This document shows, one piece after another, positions 35,997-44,000 of a stretch of 64,000 nt of DNA. Where the stretch lies: positions 1-64,000 of the forward strand of contig LVBL01000019.1 of the NCBI GenBank assembly GCA_001604405.1, given 5' to 3'. Made by a program: the position numbers and the translations under genes. The stretch comes from Spirochaetales bacterium Spiro_10 (GTDB lineage Bacteria; Spirochaetota; Spirochaetia; Treponematales; Treponemataceae). The number at the start of each line of letters is the position of its first letter. The first letter of the stretch is position 1. Below the pieces are notes generated by a model, which saw only the letters and a list, made by a program, of their open reading frames with translations, was not told where the DNA came from and searched no databases.

Positions 35997-37397
35997 TTAC
36001 CTTCCCGCAACAGCCGCCTTGAAGCTCCGCCCGCGGTCGAACTCGTTGAGGAAGAGGCCGAAACTCGTCGCGCCCGGGGAGAAGAGGATCACGTCTCCCG
36101 GCCTCGAGCCGCTTCGCGCCGCCGCGACGAGGCTCGCGAGATCGGGGTAGGGACCCTCGAAGGGGACGCCCTCCGCGCGAAGGAGGGGAACGAGCTTGTC
36201 GGTGCCGCTTCCCGCGAGAAGGCATATCCTCCGCGCGCGGCCCGCCTCGCGGGCGAGCGGCGCGAAGTCGAGGTTCTTGTCGGTGCCCCCGGTCAGCAGG
36301 GTTACCGGCTCTCCGAACGACGAGAGGGCGGCGACGACCGCCTCGGGTATGGTCGCGGCCGAATCGTTGTACCACCTGATCCCGCCTTCCTCGTGAAAGA
36401 ACTCCAGCCGGTGTTCTATGCCGGAAAACCGCGCGAGGGCCGGCCCGATCGCCGACGGTTCCGCCCCGTAGACGGCGAGTGCTTGCGCCGCGTTAAGGAC
36501 GTTCTGCTTCATGTGCCGGCCGGGTACGGCGAGTTTCGCGGGCAGTAGCTCCGTTTCCGCGCCGCCCGCCCTGAGGATTCCCCTGCCGTCTTCCGCTATC
36601 CAGGCGCCGTCGAGGCCGGCCTCCAGGTGCGACTCGGCGTACCACCGCACCGAGGCTCGCGTCTCGCGGGCGAAGACCGGGCCCCACTCGTCGTCCCGAT
36701 TGCAGATGAGGAAGTCTTCGGGCCCCTGGTCCGCGTAGATGAGTTTTTTGTCCGCGACGTAGGGCTCCATGCCGCCGTACCAGTTCTGGTGGTCGGCCAT
36801 GATCGGCGTGAGCACGGCGACGCGCGGCTTGAGCAATCCCCGTCCCCGGAGATCCGAAAGCTGCCAGCTCGAAAGCTCGAGTACGACGGGCGTCGTCCCG
36901 TCCGTGTCGTCGAGGAAGGTCAGCGGGCTTACCGTGATGTTCCCGCCCAGGAAGGCCGGATAGCCGAGCTCGACGAGGCCGAAGTGCAGGGCGCTGACCG
37001 TAGAGGACTTTCCCTTGCTTCCCGTCACGGCGAGTATCGGCGCGCGGGTGAACCGGAGAAACACGGACACGTCAGTCTCGATCGATTTCGCCGCCTCGAG
37101 GTAGGGATTCCCCTCGAGCTTGACGCCCGGGTTTTTTATCACGGTATCGGCGTTCCGGAAATCGTCGAGTTCGTGCGCGCCGAGGACGTAGCGAATCGAG
37201 GGGAAATCGGCGAGCGCGGCGATCGAGGGCGCGAGTTCCTTCTCGGTTTTCTTGTCGGTAACCGTCACCCGGGCCCCGGCGGCCGCGAAGAAGCGGGCGG
37301 TGGCGAGCCCGCCCCCGTTGAGACCGAGTCCCATGACGGTTACCCTGAGTCCCGATATGTCGGAGCGGCTTTTGAAGGGAGGGGGATCAAAGTTCAA
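35997..37397 (-). CDS. murD: UDP-N-acetylmuramoyl-L-alanine--D-glutamate ligase
   Basis: Adds D-Glu to UDP-MurNAc-L-Ala in the cytoplasm. 466 residues from TTG 37397. This start is preferred to ATG 37424 because AAGGAG lies 7 bases before the TTG, at ideal spacing, while ATG 37424 has no good site. Motifs: VMGLGLNGGGLATARFF near the N-terminus, ATP loop AVTGSKGKSSTVS, GGNITVSPL, ELSSWQLSDL, NVLNAAQALA and FSPGATSFGLFLNEFDRG at the end. The first 11 bases overlap the end of the preceding gene, so the two are coupled. Confidence 0.93.
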   Translation of the reverse strand: MNFDPPPFKSRSDISGLRVTVMGLGLNGGGLATARFFAAAGARVTVTDKKTEKELAPSIAALADFPSIRYVLGAHELDDFRNADTVIKNPGVKLEGNPYLEAAKSIETDVSVFLRFTRAPILAVTGSKGKSSTVSALHFGLVELGYPAFLGGNITVSPLTFLDDTDGTTPVVLELSSWQLSDLRGRGLLKPRVAVLTPIMADHQNWYGGMEPYVADKKLIYADQGPEDFLICNRDDEWGPVFARETRASVRWYAESHLEAGLDGAWIAEDGRGILRAGGAETELLPAKLAVPGRHMKQNVLNAAQALAVYGAEPSAIGPALARFSGIEHRLEFFHEEGGIRWYNDSAATIPEAVVAALSSFGEPVTLLTGGTDKNLDFAPLAREAGRARRICLLAGSGTDKLVPLLRAEGVPFEGPYPDLASLVAAARSGSRPGDVILFSPGATSFGLFLNEFDRGRSFKAAVAGR

Positions 37398-38310
37398 CGA
37401 TGTACTCCTTCTGTTCGCGTTCATTGAGTTCCGCCCTGACGTTCAGGGTTTCCCAGGTGCGCGGTATGTCCGCGGGAACGCCCGCCTTCATCTCCCGGAA
37501 GAGGGGCATGAGCTCGGAGAAGGGGGCGGACTGCAGGTCCTCGAGTATGCGGTCGAGGGACGGCTCGATGAAGGCCCTCGCGCGGTGCAGGAGGTCGGGG
37601 CCGTCCTGTCCGAGGGCGTTCATGGAGACGCAGCGCTGTTTGCAGGTGAGCGGGTAGTACGGGTGGTTACGCTTGCCCTCCGGAAGGGCGAGCTTCGAGA
37701 AGAACTTGTTGATGTCCGCGTCCATCCAGATGCCGTGCACCATGTATCCCTCTCCCGATTCCCCCTTCCAGGTCACCGGGATGGTCTGGTTCAGCACGAG
37801 TTCCCCTTCGGTCGTCGATTCCGCCAGCGGCAGATAGTCGCATTCGAAGTAGAGGCGGTTCGAGCGGTACGCGTGCGTATGGGCGTTCGTGCCGGCAACG
37901 GTGATCTCGGATTCGAGCGGCCGGCACAGGAGATCGATCATGACGAGGTAGAGATACCGCTGGCCCTCATGGCGAACGACCCGGTAAAACGACGGCGTAT
38001 GAATCGAAAACGGATCGAAAAACCACCGTGTCCCCGCGAGAAGCCAGGGACAGAGCTCGGCGACGCGGGCCGCGATGCGCGCGATCGAGTCGACGTAGCC
38101 GGCCGGGGGGGCGGGATTGTCCATGGAATGGTGAACGGGCAGGGTGGGCACCTCCAGGGTGCCGTCGAGGATCATGAATTGGTCTTCGCCCTGATTATAC
38201 CTGAACTCGACGGGTCCCGCGCGCCGTCCCGTCGGGGGGATTCCGCCCAGAAGGGCGTTGACGGCGCCATCGGTCGAGGACACGGTAATCCGGCTTGTGT
38301 TCCGGCCCAT
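37387..38310 (-). CDS. Conserved-looking cytoplasmic protein of unknown function
   Basis: 307 residues, no signal peptide or membrane segment. I do not recognise the family. Notable stretches are FYRVVRHEGQRYLYLVMIDL, YFECDYLPLAESTTEGELVL, GYMVHGIWMDADINKFFSKL and YYPLTCKQRCVSMN. It lies upstream of and overlaps murD, so a role linked to cell-wall synthesis or division is possible but only by context. TATAAT ends 5 bases before its ATG and overlaps the promoter of the divergent FecR gene. Confidence 0.75.
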   Translation of the reverse strand: MGRNTSRITVSSTDGAVNALLGGIPPTGRRAGPVEFRYNQGEDQFMILDGTLEVPTLPVHHSMDNPAPPAGYVDSIARIAARVAELCPWLLAGTRWFFDPFSIHTPSFYRVVRHEGQRYLYLVMIDLLCRPLESEITVAGTNAHTHAYRSNRLYFECDYLPLAESTTEGELVLNQTIPVTWKGESGEGYMVHGIWMDADINKFFSKLALPEGKRNHPYYPLTCKQRCVSMNALGQDGPDLLHRARAFIEPSLDRILEDLQSAPFSELMPLFREMKAGVPADIPRTWETLNVRAELNEREQKEYIVEL

Positions 38311-38323
38311 AGGGCATTATACT
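38295..38323 (+). promoter_or_regulatory. Promoter of the FecR gene at 38332
   Basis: TTGTGT (38295-38300), 17 bases, TATACT (38318-38323), 8 bases, ATG. The -35 box lies inside the divergent gene's coding sequence. Confidence 0.65.
38316..38321 (-). promoter_or_regulatory. -10 box of the gene at 38310, leaderless type
   Basis: Minus strand TATAAT, then GCCCT and ATG. It overlaps the plus-strand -10 box by four bases, so both promoters cannot be occupied at once. Confidence 0.6.
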
Positions 38324-38331
38324 ACCGTATA

Positions 38332-39303
38332 ATGAAACATATTGAAAGATGCGTCTTTACCCTGCTTTTCGCCCTCTCTTGCGGTTTCGTCGCGGCGGAG
38401 CGCTATGGCGTAGTGGCCTATGCCGAGGGACCTTCCTTCATGAGGATCAGGGACGGCAAAACCGAGGTGTTTCGGCCCGACGAACGGGACGTCGCGGGAA
38501 TGGAGGTTCTCACCGGCGATATCTACCAGACCTCGAAGGGCGCCTTTCTGGAGCTCACGTTCGACGAGATCGGGGCCACGGTACAGATAGCCGAGAACAC
38601 CTCGTTTCGCTGCTACATGGAGGATGGCGGAAAGAAATCGAGCGGCGAACTCTATTACGGACGCGTCCGCGCCAAGGTCGGAAAGCTCACCGGCGGTTCC
38701 ACGTATCGCCTCTCGTCTCCGTCGCTTGTGGCCGGCGTGCGCGGCACGAACTTCGGCCTCGACGTCATCTCCAACGAAGACACCTCCCGCGTGCTTCATC
38801 GCGTGTTTTGCCTCGAGGGCTCCGTCCTTGTCGGCGACCTTTACGGACCGACGCTCAAGACCGTCCTGCTCAAGGGCCAGGAGATGGTCGAGAAGGTCGC
38901 GGTACCGGAAGGAACGGCCGTCGAGGGTGACCCGGCGGCTTCCGCGGCCGAACCCGCCCCTCTCGTAAAGGAACCCGTCGCGGCCGAGGTCGTGGGTTTC
39001 TGGGAGCGTCGGCCCTTCGCCGCCGCCAAGGCCACTGCCGGCGAGGCCCCTGCCTCCGCGGAAACGGCCGTTGCCGACGCCTCGGACACGACCGAGCCCA
39101 AGGACAAGCGCGATAACGTCAAGTTGCTCCGAAATACGGGATCCGCGCTCATGGTAGTCGGCATCCTGACCTCGATCGGGTCGGCCTTGTGGCGTAACAC
39201 GACGGAAAGCGACGACTGGCGCGCCGACGCGGGCATTACGGCCGGCGTCGTCATGTTCGGCTCGGGCGGCGTGTTGGCGCTTCTGACGGCCTTCGCCGAC
39301 TAG
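38332..39303 (+). CDS. FecR-domain secreted/membrane protein
   Basis: 323 residues. Signal peptide 1-22 (CVFTLLFALSCGFVAA), FecR domain about 25-180 (GDIYQTSKGAFLELTFDEIG, STYRLSSPSLVAGVRGTNFG, the typical VRGT motif), an Ala/Pro/Glu-rich linker and two weak hydrophobic segments near the C-terminus (SALMVVGILTSIGSALW, GVVMFGSGGVLALLTAF). FecR domains in spirochaetes are common on envelope proteins; the ligand is unknown. ATG 38332 follows the promoter by 8 bases. Its stop TAG shares the palindrome CTAG with the convergent dapF-like gene. Confidence 0.85.
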   Translation: MKHIERCVFTLLFALSCGFVAAERYGVVAYAEGPSFMRIRDGKTEVFRPDERDVAGMEVLTGDIYQTSKGAFLELTFDEIGATVQIAENTSFRCYMEDGGKKSSGELYYGRVRAKVGKLTGGSTYRLSSPSLVAGVRGTNFGLDVISNEDTSRVLHRVFCLEGSVLVGDLYGPTLKTVLLKGQEMVEKVAVPEGTAVEGDPAASAAEPAPLVKEPVAAEVVGFWERRPFAAAKATAGEAPASAETAVADASDTTEPKDKRDNVKLLRNTGSALMVVGILTSIGSALWRNTTESDDWRADAGITAGVVMFGSGGVLALLTAFAD

Positions 39304-40238
39304 TCCGCGCCCGGCATATCGGGCGCGTCGAACGTCCCCTCGAAAAGATATCCTCCCGAACCCGTGACGTACATCTCGTTCGCCCGCACGTCCCACGACG
39401 CGGCGAGCCTGCGCGAGTTGTCACGGTCGCGGCCGATCTCCTCGTCGGGGTTGCCGTCGGTACCCGCGCTCTCGAAGATGACGATGGCGTCCGTCTCGGT
39501 CTGCCCGGAGCATACGGCCGTAGCGAGGGCCGCGCAGGCCACCGCCGAGGCGCCGGATTCCTGGCGCGGAAGCGAGCGCACGAGTATCGTCTCACGGGTT
39601 ATCGCCTGGGCGACCGAGGGGATGACGTCTCGCGCGGGAAAGGCACGCCGCGCGAGACCCGAGAACCCCGGGAAGTCGAGGGTGCCGAGCGCGCGGGGGA
39701 AGGCGGTCACGACGTCTTCCCTGACGTGGATTGCTGAGCACGAAAGGGTCGTCCCCCCGATCTCGAGCGACTCGACGACGCGTTTCGCATCCGGCGTTAT
39801 GACCGCGCCCCCGAGGATGGAGAACGGCGAGCCGAGCGCGATCCTGAACTCGTGCGCGCCGAGGATGTCGACGGACCTGTCTCCCCGGTTCGTGCGGAAG
39901 GTTACCGAACGCGCCGCGGTCCTGCCCGAATCGAAGGCGAAGCGCGTCGCGCAGAGGATGGCGTCATCGGCCGTTTCCGCGAGGCGGCCCTTCGGTCCGA
40001 GCACCCTGATCGAGTTGTCGGCGGACAAAAAGATTATCCCGCTCGCGCCGATGCCGTACCGCCTGTCGCACAGGATGCGCGCGAGGGTGGGATACGAGGC
40101 GGGATCGACGGAGTTCCCGCCCTCCCCGGGCGCGTCGCGCGTGGCGTCCGGGGCCCGCGTTTTTCCGGAGAGCGCCGCGAGGTCCACGAGGACGAAGCCG
40201 TTTCCCGCGATCTGCATCTTGTAAAAGGGTATGTTCAC
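39300..40238 (-). CDS. Diaminopimelate epimerase-like protein without catalytic cysteines
   Basis: 312 residues. DapF fold is recognised from FYKMQIAGNGFVLVD at the N-terminus, RYGIGASGIIFL and the two-domain symmetry. The first catalytic Cys (family AEMCGNG) is Ala90 in RLAETADDAILC; the second (family ACGSGA) is Ala230 in SGASAVACAA. Racemisation by the normal two-base route is therefore not expected. GTG start overlaps the murE stop (GTGA), so it is coupled to murE. Possible roles: a MurE partner, or an amino-acid-binding protein for the ornithine branch. Not a recent pseudogene, since the frame is intact and codon use is normal. Confidence 0.75.
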   Translation of the reverse strand: MNIPFYKMQIAGNGFVLVDLAALSGKTRAPDATRDAPGEGGNSVDPASYPTLARILCDRRYGIGASGIIFLSADNSIRVLGPKGRLAETADDAILCATRFAFDSGRTAARSVTFRTNRGDRSVDILGAHEFRIALGSPFSILGGAVITPDAKRVVESLEIGGTTLSCSAIHVREDVVTAFPRALGTLDFPGFSGLARRAFPARDVIPSVAQAITRETILVRSLPRQESGASAVACAALATAVCSGQTETDAIVIFESAGTDGNPDEEIGRDRDNSRRLAASWDVRANEMYVTGSGGYLFEGTFDAPDMPGAD

Positions 40239-41782
40239 GGGTTCGCCGGCCCCGGGCCGAAGCCCGCTTCGCGGAGGGCGTTCCGCGCCTCCGTGATCTC
40301 GTCGTAGGGATCGACGCGGTCGCGGTAGATGATCGAGTTTTCGTGTCCCTTTCCGAGCAGGAGGACGAGATCACCGGCTCCCGCGAGGGAGACCGCCTTC
40401 CTGATAGCCTCGGGGCGGTTCGGGATGAGATGGAGCGTCTCGCCCCGCGCCAGTTCCGGGCAGCCCCGCGCGATCTGTTCGAGGATGTCCATGGGCTCCT
40501 CGCCGCGCGGATCCTCGTCGGAGAGGATGACGACGTCCGAGTAGTCCGCGGCGACGCGGCCCTGCTCGGGCCGTTTTACCGTGTCGCGCTCGCCGCCCGA
40601 CCCGAACACGCTGATGATGCGTCCCGTGACGCGCTTGCGAAGCGGCGGGAATATGGCCTGAAAGGACGACGGCGTGTGCGCGTAGTCCACGAGCACCTCG
40701 AAAGGCTGACCCTCGTCGACGACCGTCATGCGTCCCTTGACCGGGGCGAGCTCGGGAAGGAGGGCCACGATCTCCGCGACGGGCCGTTCGAGGGCCTTCG
40801 CCACGGTAATCGCCGCGGCGAGAGCGTTGTACACGTTAAAGGCCCCCGGCAGGTTGATCCGCGCGGGGAGGGTTTCCTCGCCGCAGGTCACGGTAAAGGA
40901 CGAGCCGCGCGCGTCGTTGGCGATCCCGCTCGCGGATATCCCCCGTTTCGTGTTTGCCCAGGTGGAATAGCCGTACACCGGCTTCGCCGTCGCCGCGCGG
41001 AAATACACGGAGGCGGTATCCTCCTCGTTGACGACGCCGAACGAGGGCACCGTCCGTCCCGACTTGACGTGGTCGTGAAGGTCGAGCGCCCGGAAGAGGT
41101 TCGCCTTGTCGCTCTTGTACTGCTCGCGCGTGCCGTGGAACTCCAGGTGCTCGTGCGTCACGTTGGTCATGATGCCGACGTCGAAGAGCACGTCGCCGAG
41201 CCGGTTGGTGCGCGCCGAGAGCCCGTGCGACGACGACTCGATGACGGCGTGCGTGAGCCCGTTGGCCCGCATCTCGGCGAGCTTGGCGTGTATCGTCACG
41301 GCCTCGGGCGTCGTCTGGTGCTCGGGGTTCGCGAGCGCCTCGCCGGAGACGCAGTATTCCACCGTGGAGATGAAGCCCGCCTTGACGCCGCACAGGCCGA
41401 AGAGCTGCCAGACGAGGGAGACGGTCGTGCTCTTTCCCTCGGTGCCCGTGACGCCGATCACGACGAGGTCGCGGGACGGGTGGTCGTGGAAGGCGGCGGC
41501 CGCCGGCGACATCGCGAAACGGGCGTCCTTGACGCGAAGATAGGCGACGGCGGGATCGTAGGACGCGAGGGGCCGTTCGTGCACGACCGCGAGGGCGCCC
41601 CTCCGGATCGCGTCCGGGATGAACGCCGAACCGTCCGCGTGAAGGCCGGGCAGGGCGAAAAAAAGCGAGCCGGGAGTTACCTGGCGCGAATCGTAGGCCA
41701 AAGCTGTAATCGCGGGATCGGCGTTTCCGACCCGGTCGATGGCGCCGATGGACTCGGCGAAGGCGGACAGTTTCTTGATCAT
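40235..41782 (-). CDS. murE: UDP-N-acetylmuramyl tripeptide synthase, likely ornithine- or lysine-adding
   Basis: Adds the diamino acid to UDP-MurNAc-L-Ala-D-Glu. 515 residues. ATP loop VTGTEGKSTTVSLV, STVEYCVSGE, HAVIESSSHGLSA, NVTHEHLEFHGT, the central LPGAFNVYNALAAA, and the substrate motif EDPRGEEP in ILSDEDPRGEEP. DAP-adding MurE has DNPR here; Asp in place of Asn resembles the lysine-adding Thermotoga enzyme (DDPR). Spirochaetes of this group use ornithine in their wall, so L-ornithine is the likeliest substrate. ATG 41782 is chosen; the promoter is 10 bases upstream. The gene overlaps the dapF-like gene by 4 bases. Confidence 0.93.
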   Translation of the reverse strand: MIKKLSAFAESIGAIDRVGNADPAITALAYDSRQVTPGSLFFALPGLHADGSAFIPDAIRRGALAVVHERPLASYDPAVAYLRVKDARFAMSPAAAAFHDHPSRDLVVIGVTGTEGKSTTVSLVWQLFGLCGVKAGFISTVEYCVSGEALANPEHQTTPEAVTIHAKLAEMRANGLTHAVIESSSHGLSARTNRLGDVLFDVGIMTNVTHEHLEFHGTREQYKSDKANLFRALDLHDHVKSGRTVPSFGVVNEEDTASVYFRAATAKPVYGYSTWANTKRGISASGIANDARGSSFTVTCGEETLPARINLPGAFNVYNALAAAITVAKALERPVAEIVALLPELAPVKGRMTVVDEGQPFEVLVDYAHTPSSFQAIFPPLRKRVTGRIISVFGSGGERDTVKRPEQGRVAADYSDVVILSDEDPRGEEPMDILEQIARGCPELARGETLHLIPNRPEAIRKAVSLAGAGDLVLLLGKGHENSIIYRDRVDPYDEITEARNALREAGFGPGPANP

Positions 41783-41792
41783 ACCTCGTTCG

Positions 41793-41821
41793 ATTGTATC
41801 AATGCCGTCTTGTGTTGGCAA
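41793..41821 (-). promoter_or_regulatory. murE promoter
   Basis: Minus strand TTGCCA (41816-41821), 17 bases, TACAAT (41793-41798), 10 bases, ATG. Leader of about 3-4 bases at most. The GAGG one base before ATG is too close to serve as ribosome site. Confidence 0.65.
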
Positions 41822-41838
41822 CACCTTCCCGGTACTAT
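41810..41838 (+). promoter_or_regulatory. queD promoter, leaderless type
   Basis: TTGTGT (41810-41815), 17 bases, TACTAT (41833-41838), 6 bases, ATG 41845. Its -35 box abuts that of murE on the other strand. Confidence 0.65.
41812..41824. promoter_or_regulatory. Palindrome over the back-to-back -35 boxes of murE and queD
   Basis: GTGTTG-G-CAACAC, perfect 6-bp arms around one base. It covers most of both -35 boxes, a position where a dimeric repressor could control both genes. Confidence 0.4.
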
Positions 41839-41844
41839 AGGGGC

Positions 41845-42216
41845 ATGTACGAAGTACGAGTCGAGGCCGAATTCGCGGCCGCCCACTTTTTGACCGACTA
41901 CCACGGAAAGTGCGAACGCCTTCACGGCCACAATTACCGGGTTCTCGCCCACGCGCGCGGGGATGAACTTGATTCCGGCGGGATGCTCGTGGATTTCGGC
42001 GTCCTCAAAAAGGCCCTGCGGGACGCCTGCGGGGAGCTCGATCACGGAAACCTGAACGACCTTCCCGTTTTCGGCGGGAACCCGAGCGCCGAGCGGATCG
42101 CCCGGCATATCTTCATGCGTGTCAGGGAGCTCGCGCCTGATGCGCCCCTCCGGGCCGTCGACGTGTACGAAACGCCGACGAGCCGGGCGCGCTATATCGG
42201 GGACGACCGGGACTGA
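41845..42216 (+). CDS. queD: 6-carboxytetrahydropterin synthase (queuosine pathway)
   Basis: 123 residues, normal. Zinc ligands His14, His27 and His29 and catalytic Cys23 are seen in AEFAAAHFL and KCERLHGHNYR; the CxxxHGH spacing is the QueD signature rather than mammalian PTPS. LDHGNLND holds the second catalytic pair, and VYETPTSRARY the pterin-binding Glu. Makes 6-carboxytetrahydropterin for queuosine and 7-deazaguanine. Other que genes are not in the window. Divergent from murE. Confidence 0.92.
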   Translation: MYEVRVEAEFAAAHFLTDYHGKCERLHGHNYRVLAHARGDELDSGGMLVDFGVLKKALRDACGELDHGNLNDLPVFGGNPSAERIARHIFMRVRELAPDAPLRAVDVYETPTSRARYIGDDRD

Positions 42217-42327
42217 ACGGCCCGCGCGGAAGCGGGGCTTCGTGTAACCTGCCTGCCGCACGGTCGTTTTCTCAGGTTGTGCCGTATCGGGCAAAAACAC
42301 CATTCATAAAACGCAAAGGGAGGATAC

Positions 42328-43278
42328 ATGATCGAGGTTTCACACGTGTCCCGCGCGTACGGGGATTTCCTGGCCGTCGACGATGTCAGCTTTTCGGTAC
42401 GGAAAGGCGAGATCGTCGGGCTCTTGGGCCCCAACGGCGCGGGAAAAACGACCACGATGCGCATGATAACGGGCTTTTTGGAGCCGACTTCGGGGGCGGT
42501 GACGATTGACGGCCGCGAGATGACGGGCGACTCCCGCGACCTGAAGCGGAAGATCGGGTACATGCCGGAATCGGCGCCCCTCTACGGCGAGATGCTCGTC
42601 GCCGACTACCTCGAGTACGTCGCCGCGATGCAGGGGATCGGCGATCCCGCCAAGATCCCGTCGATCGCGGCCGTTTGCGGCCTCGAGGAGGTCATGCACA
42701 AGAACGTCGGCGACCTTTCGCGCGGCTACCGTCAGCGCGTCGGGCTCGCGCACTCGCTTCTTCACGATCCGGAGATACTGATTCTCGACGAGCCGACCTC
42801 GGGACTCGACCCGAACCAGATAATCGAGGTGCGGAACCTCATCCGCTCGATCGGGACGACGAGAACCGTCATCATATCCACCCATATACTCAGCGAGGTC
42901 GAGATGCTCTGCGACCGCGTCGTGATCATTTCCCGCGGACGCATCGTGGCCGACAGCCCCACGAAGGAGCTTCGGGCGAGATACGCGCAGCGCTCGACGC
43001 TTCGCGTGCAGATGGCCGGTTGCCGCGAAAGCGGGCTCGAGCCGGCCCTCTCGCGGCTTCCGGGCGTCTCGGCCGTAACGCTCGCCGATGGGGAGGCGCT
43101 TCCGGACGGCTCGCGGCTTTCCTGCGCGGAGCTTTCCGTCGAGGGAGACGCCGACCCGCGTCCCGGCGTGTTCGCCCTTGCCCGCGACTCGGGCTGGACG
43201 CTGTACGAGATGACCGTCAGGAAAAACAGCCTTGAAGACGTCTTCAGGGAGCTTACGACCGGAGGGGACGAACAATGA
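42328..43278 (+). CDS. ABC transporter ATP-binding protein (GldA/CcmA-like)
   Basis: 316 residues. Walker A GPNGAGKTTT, Q-loop region, signature LSRGYRQRVGLAHSLLHDP, Walker B LILDEPTSGLD and the H-loop STHILSE are all intact. The C-terminal 90 residues are an extension found in ABC-2 ATPases. GGGAGG lies before ATG. Heads a four-gene cassette with overlapping starts (permease, GldG-type and DUF4340 proteins), the arrangement known from Gld-like ABC systems widespread in bacteria without gliding. Substrate unknown. Confidence 0.93.
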   Translation: MIEVSHVSRAYGDFLAVDDVSFSVRKGEIVGLLGPNGAGKTTTMRMITGFLEPTSGAVTIDGREMTGDSRDLKRKIGYMPESAPLYGEMLVADYLEYVAAMQGIGDPAKIPSIAAVCGLEEVMHKNVGDLSRGYRQRVGLAHSLLHDPEILILDEPTSGLDPNQIIEVRNLIRSIGTTRTVIISTHILSEVEMLCDRVVIISRGRIVADSPTKELRARYAQRSTLRVQMAGCRESGLEPALSRLPGVSAVTLADGEALPDGSRLSCAELSVEGDADPRPGVFALARDSGWTLYEMTVRKNSLEDVFRELTTGGDEQ

Positions 43279-44000
43279 AACGGAACGGATCGGCCTGGGC
43301 GGTGATCGCCCGGCGCGAACTTGCGGCGTATTTCGCGAGCCCGGTGGCGTATATCGTCATGGTATGCTTCGTCGCGTTCTCGGGCTTTCTCTTTTTCTCG
43401 ACTTTCTTTCTCGCGAACCGCGCGGAGCTCAGGGGCTTTTTCACCCTGCTTCCCGTGCTGTTCGCCTTTTTCATCCCGGCGATAACGATGCGCCTCTTTG
43501 CCGAGGAAACGCGGAGCGGAAGCATCGAGACGCTCATGACCCTTCCCGTGACCGCCTTTGACGCGGTTCTCGGCAAGTACCTCGCGGCCTTCGCCTTCAG
43601 CGCGTCCATGCTGCTTCCGACGCTCTGTTACGCGGTCACGATCGCCGTGCTCGGCGATCCCGACTCGGGCCCGGTGGTCGGCGGCTATCTCGGGTCGCTC
43701 TTTCTCGCGGGCGGCTTTTCCGCGGTTGGGGTGTTCGCATCGGCGGTGACGAAGAACCAGATCGTCGCCTTCTTCATCGCGTTCGCGATATCGGTACTGC
43801 TCGCCCTGGTCGACGCCTTTCTCATCCTGCTTCCCGCCCCGGTCGTCGGCGTCCTGCAGTCCGTATCGGCCGGATACCATTTCCAGTCCATCGCGCGCGG
43901 CATCGTGGACACGCGCGACGTCCTCTACTTCCTTTCCCTGTCGGCGCTCTTCGTGTCGCTGACCGTCAAGGCGGTTTCCGCCAGGGGAGGCGCGCGATGA
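43275..44000 (+). CDS. ABC-2 type permease (GldF-like)
   Basis: 241 residues with six membrane segments, e.g. AYFASPVAYIVMVCFVAFSG, and the family motif FIPAITMRLFAEETRSGSIE followed by ETLMTLPVTAFDAVLGKYLA, typical of GldF/NosY-type permeases. ATG overlaps the stop of the ATPase gene, and its own stop overlaps the GldG-type gene, so subunits are made in step. Confidence 0.9.
   Translation: MKRNGSAWAVIARRELAAYFASPVAYIVMVCFVAFSGFLFFSTFFLANRAELRGFFTLLPVLFAFFIPAITMRLFAEETRSGSIETLMTLPVTAFDAVLGKYLAAFAFSASMLLPTLCYAVTIAVLGDPDSGPVVGGYLGSLFLAGGFSAVGVFASAVTKNQIVAFFIAFAISVLLALVDAFLILLPAPVVGVLQSVSAGYHFQSIARGIVDTRDVLYFLSLSALFVSLTVKAVSARGGAR

Noticed and set aside
42217-42327. Promoter of the Gld-like ABC cassette
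   Set aside because: TTGTGC is present, but no TANNNT box at 16-18 bases; the gap may hold a weak GC hairpin after queD and an unrecognised promoter.
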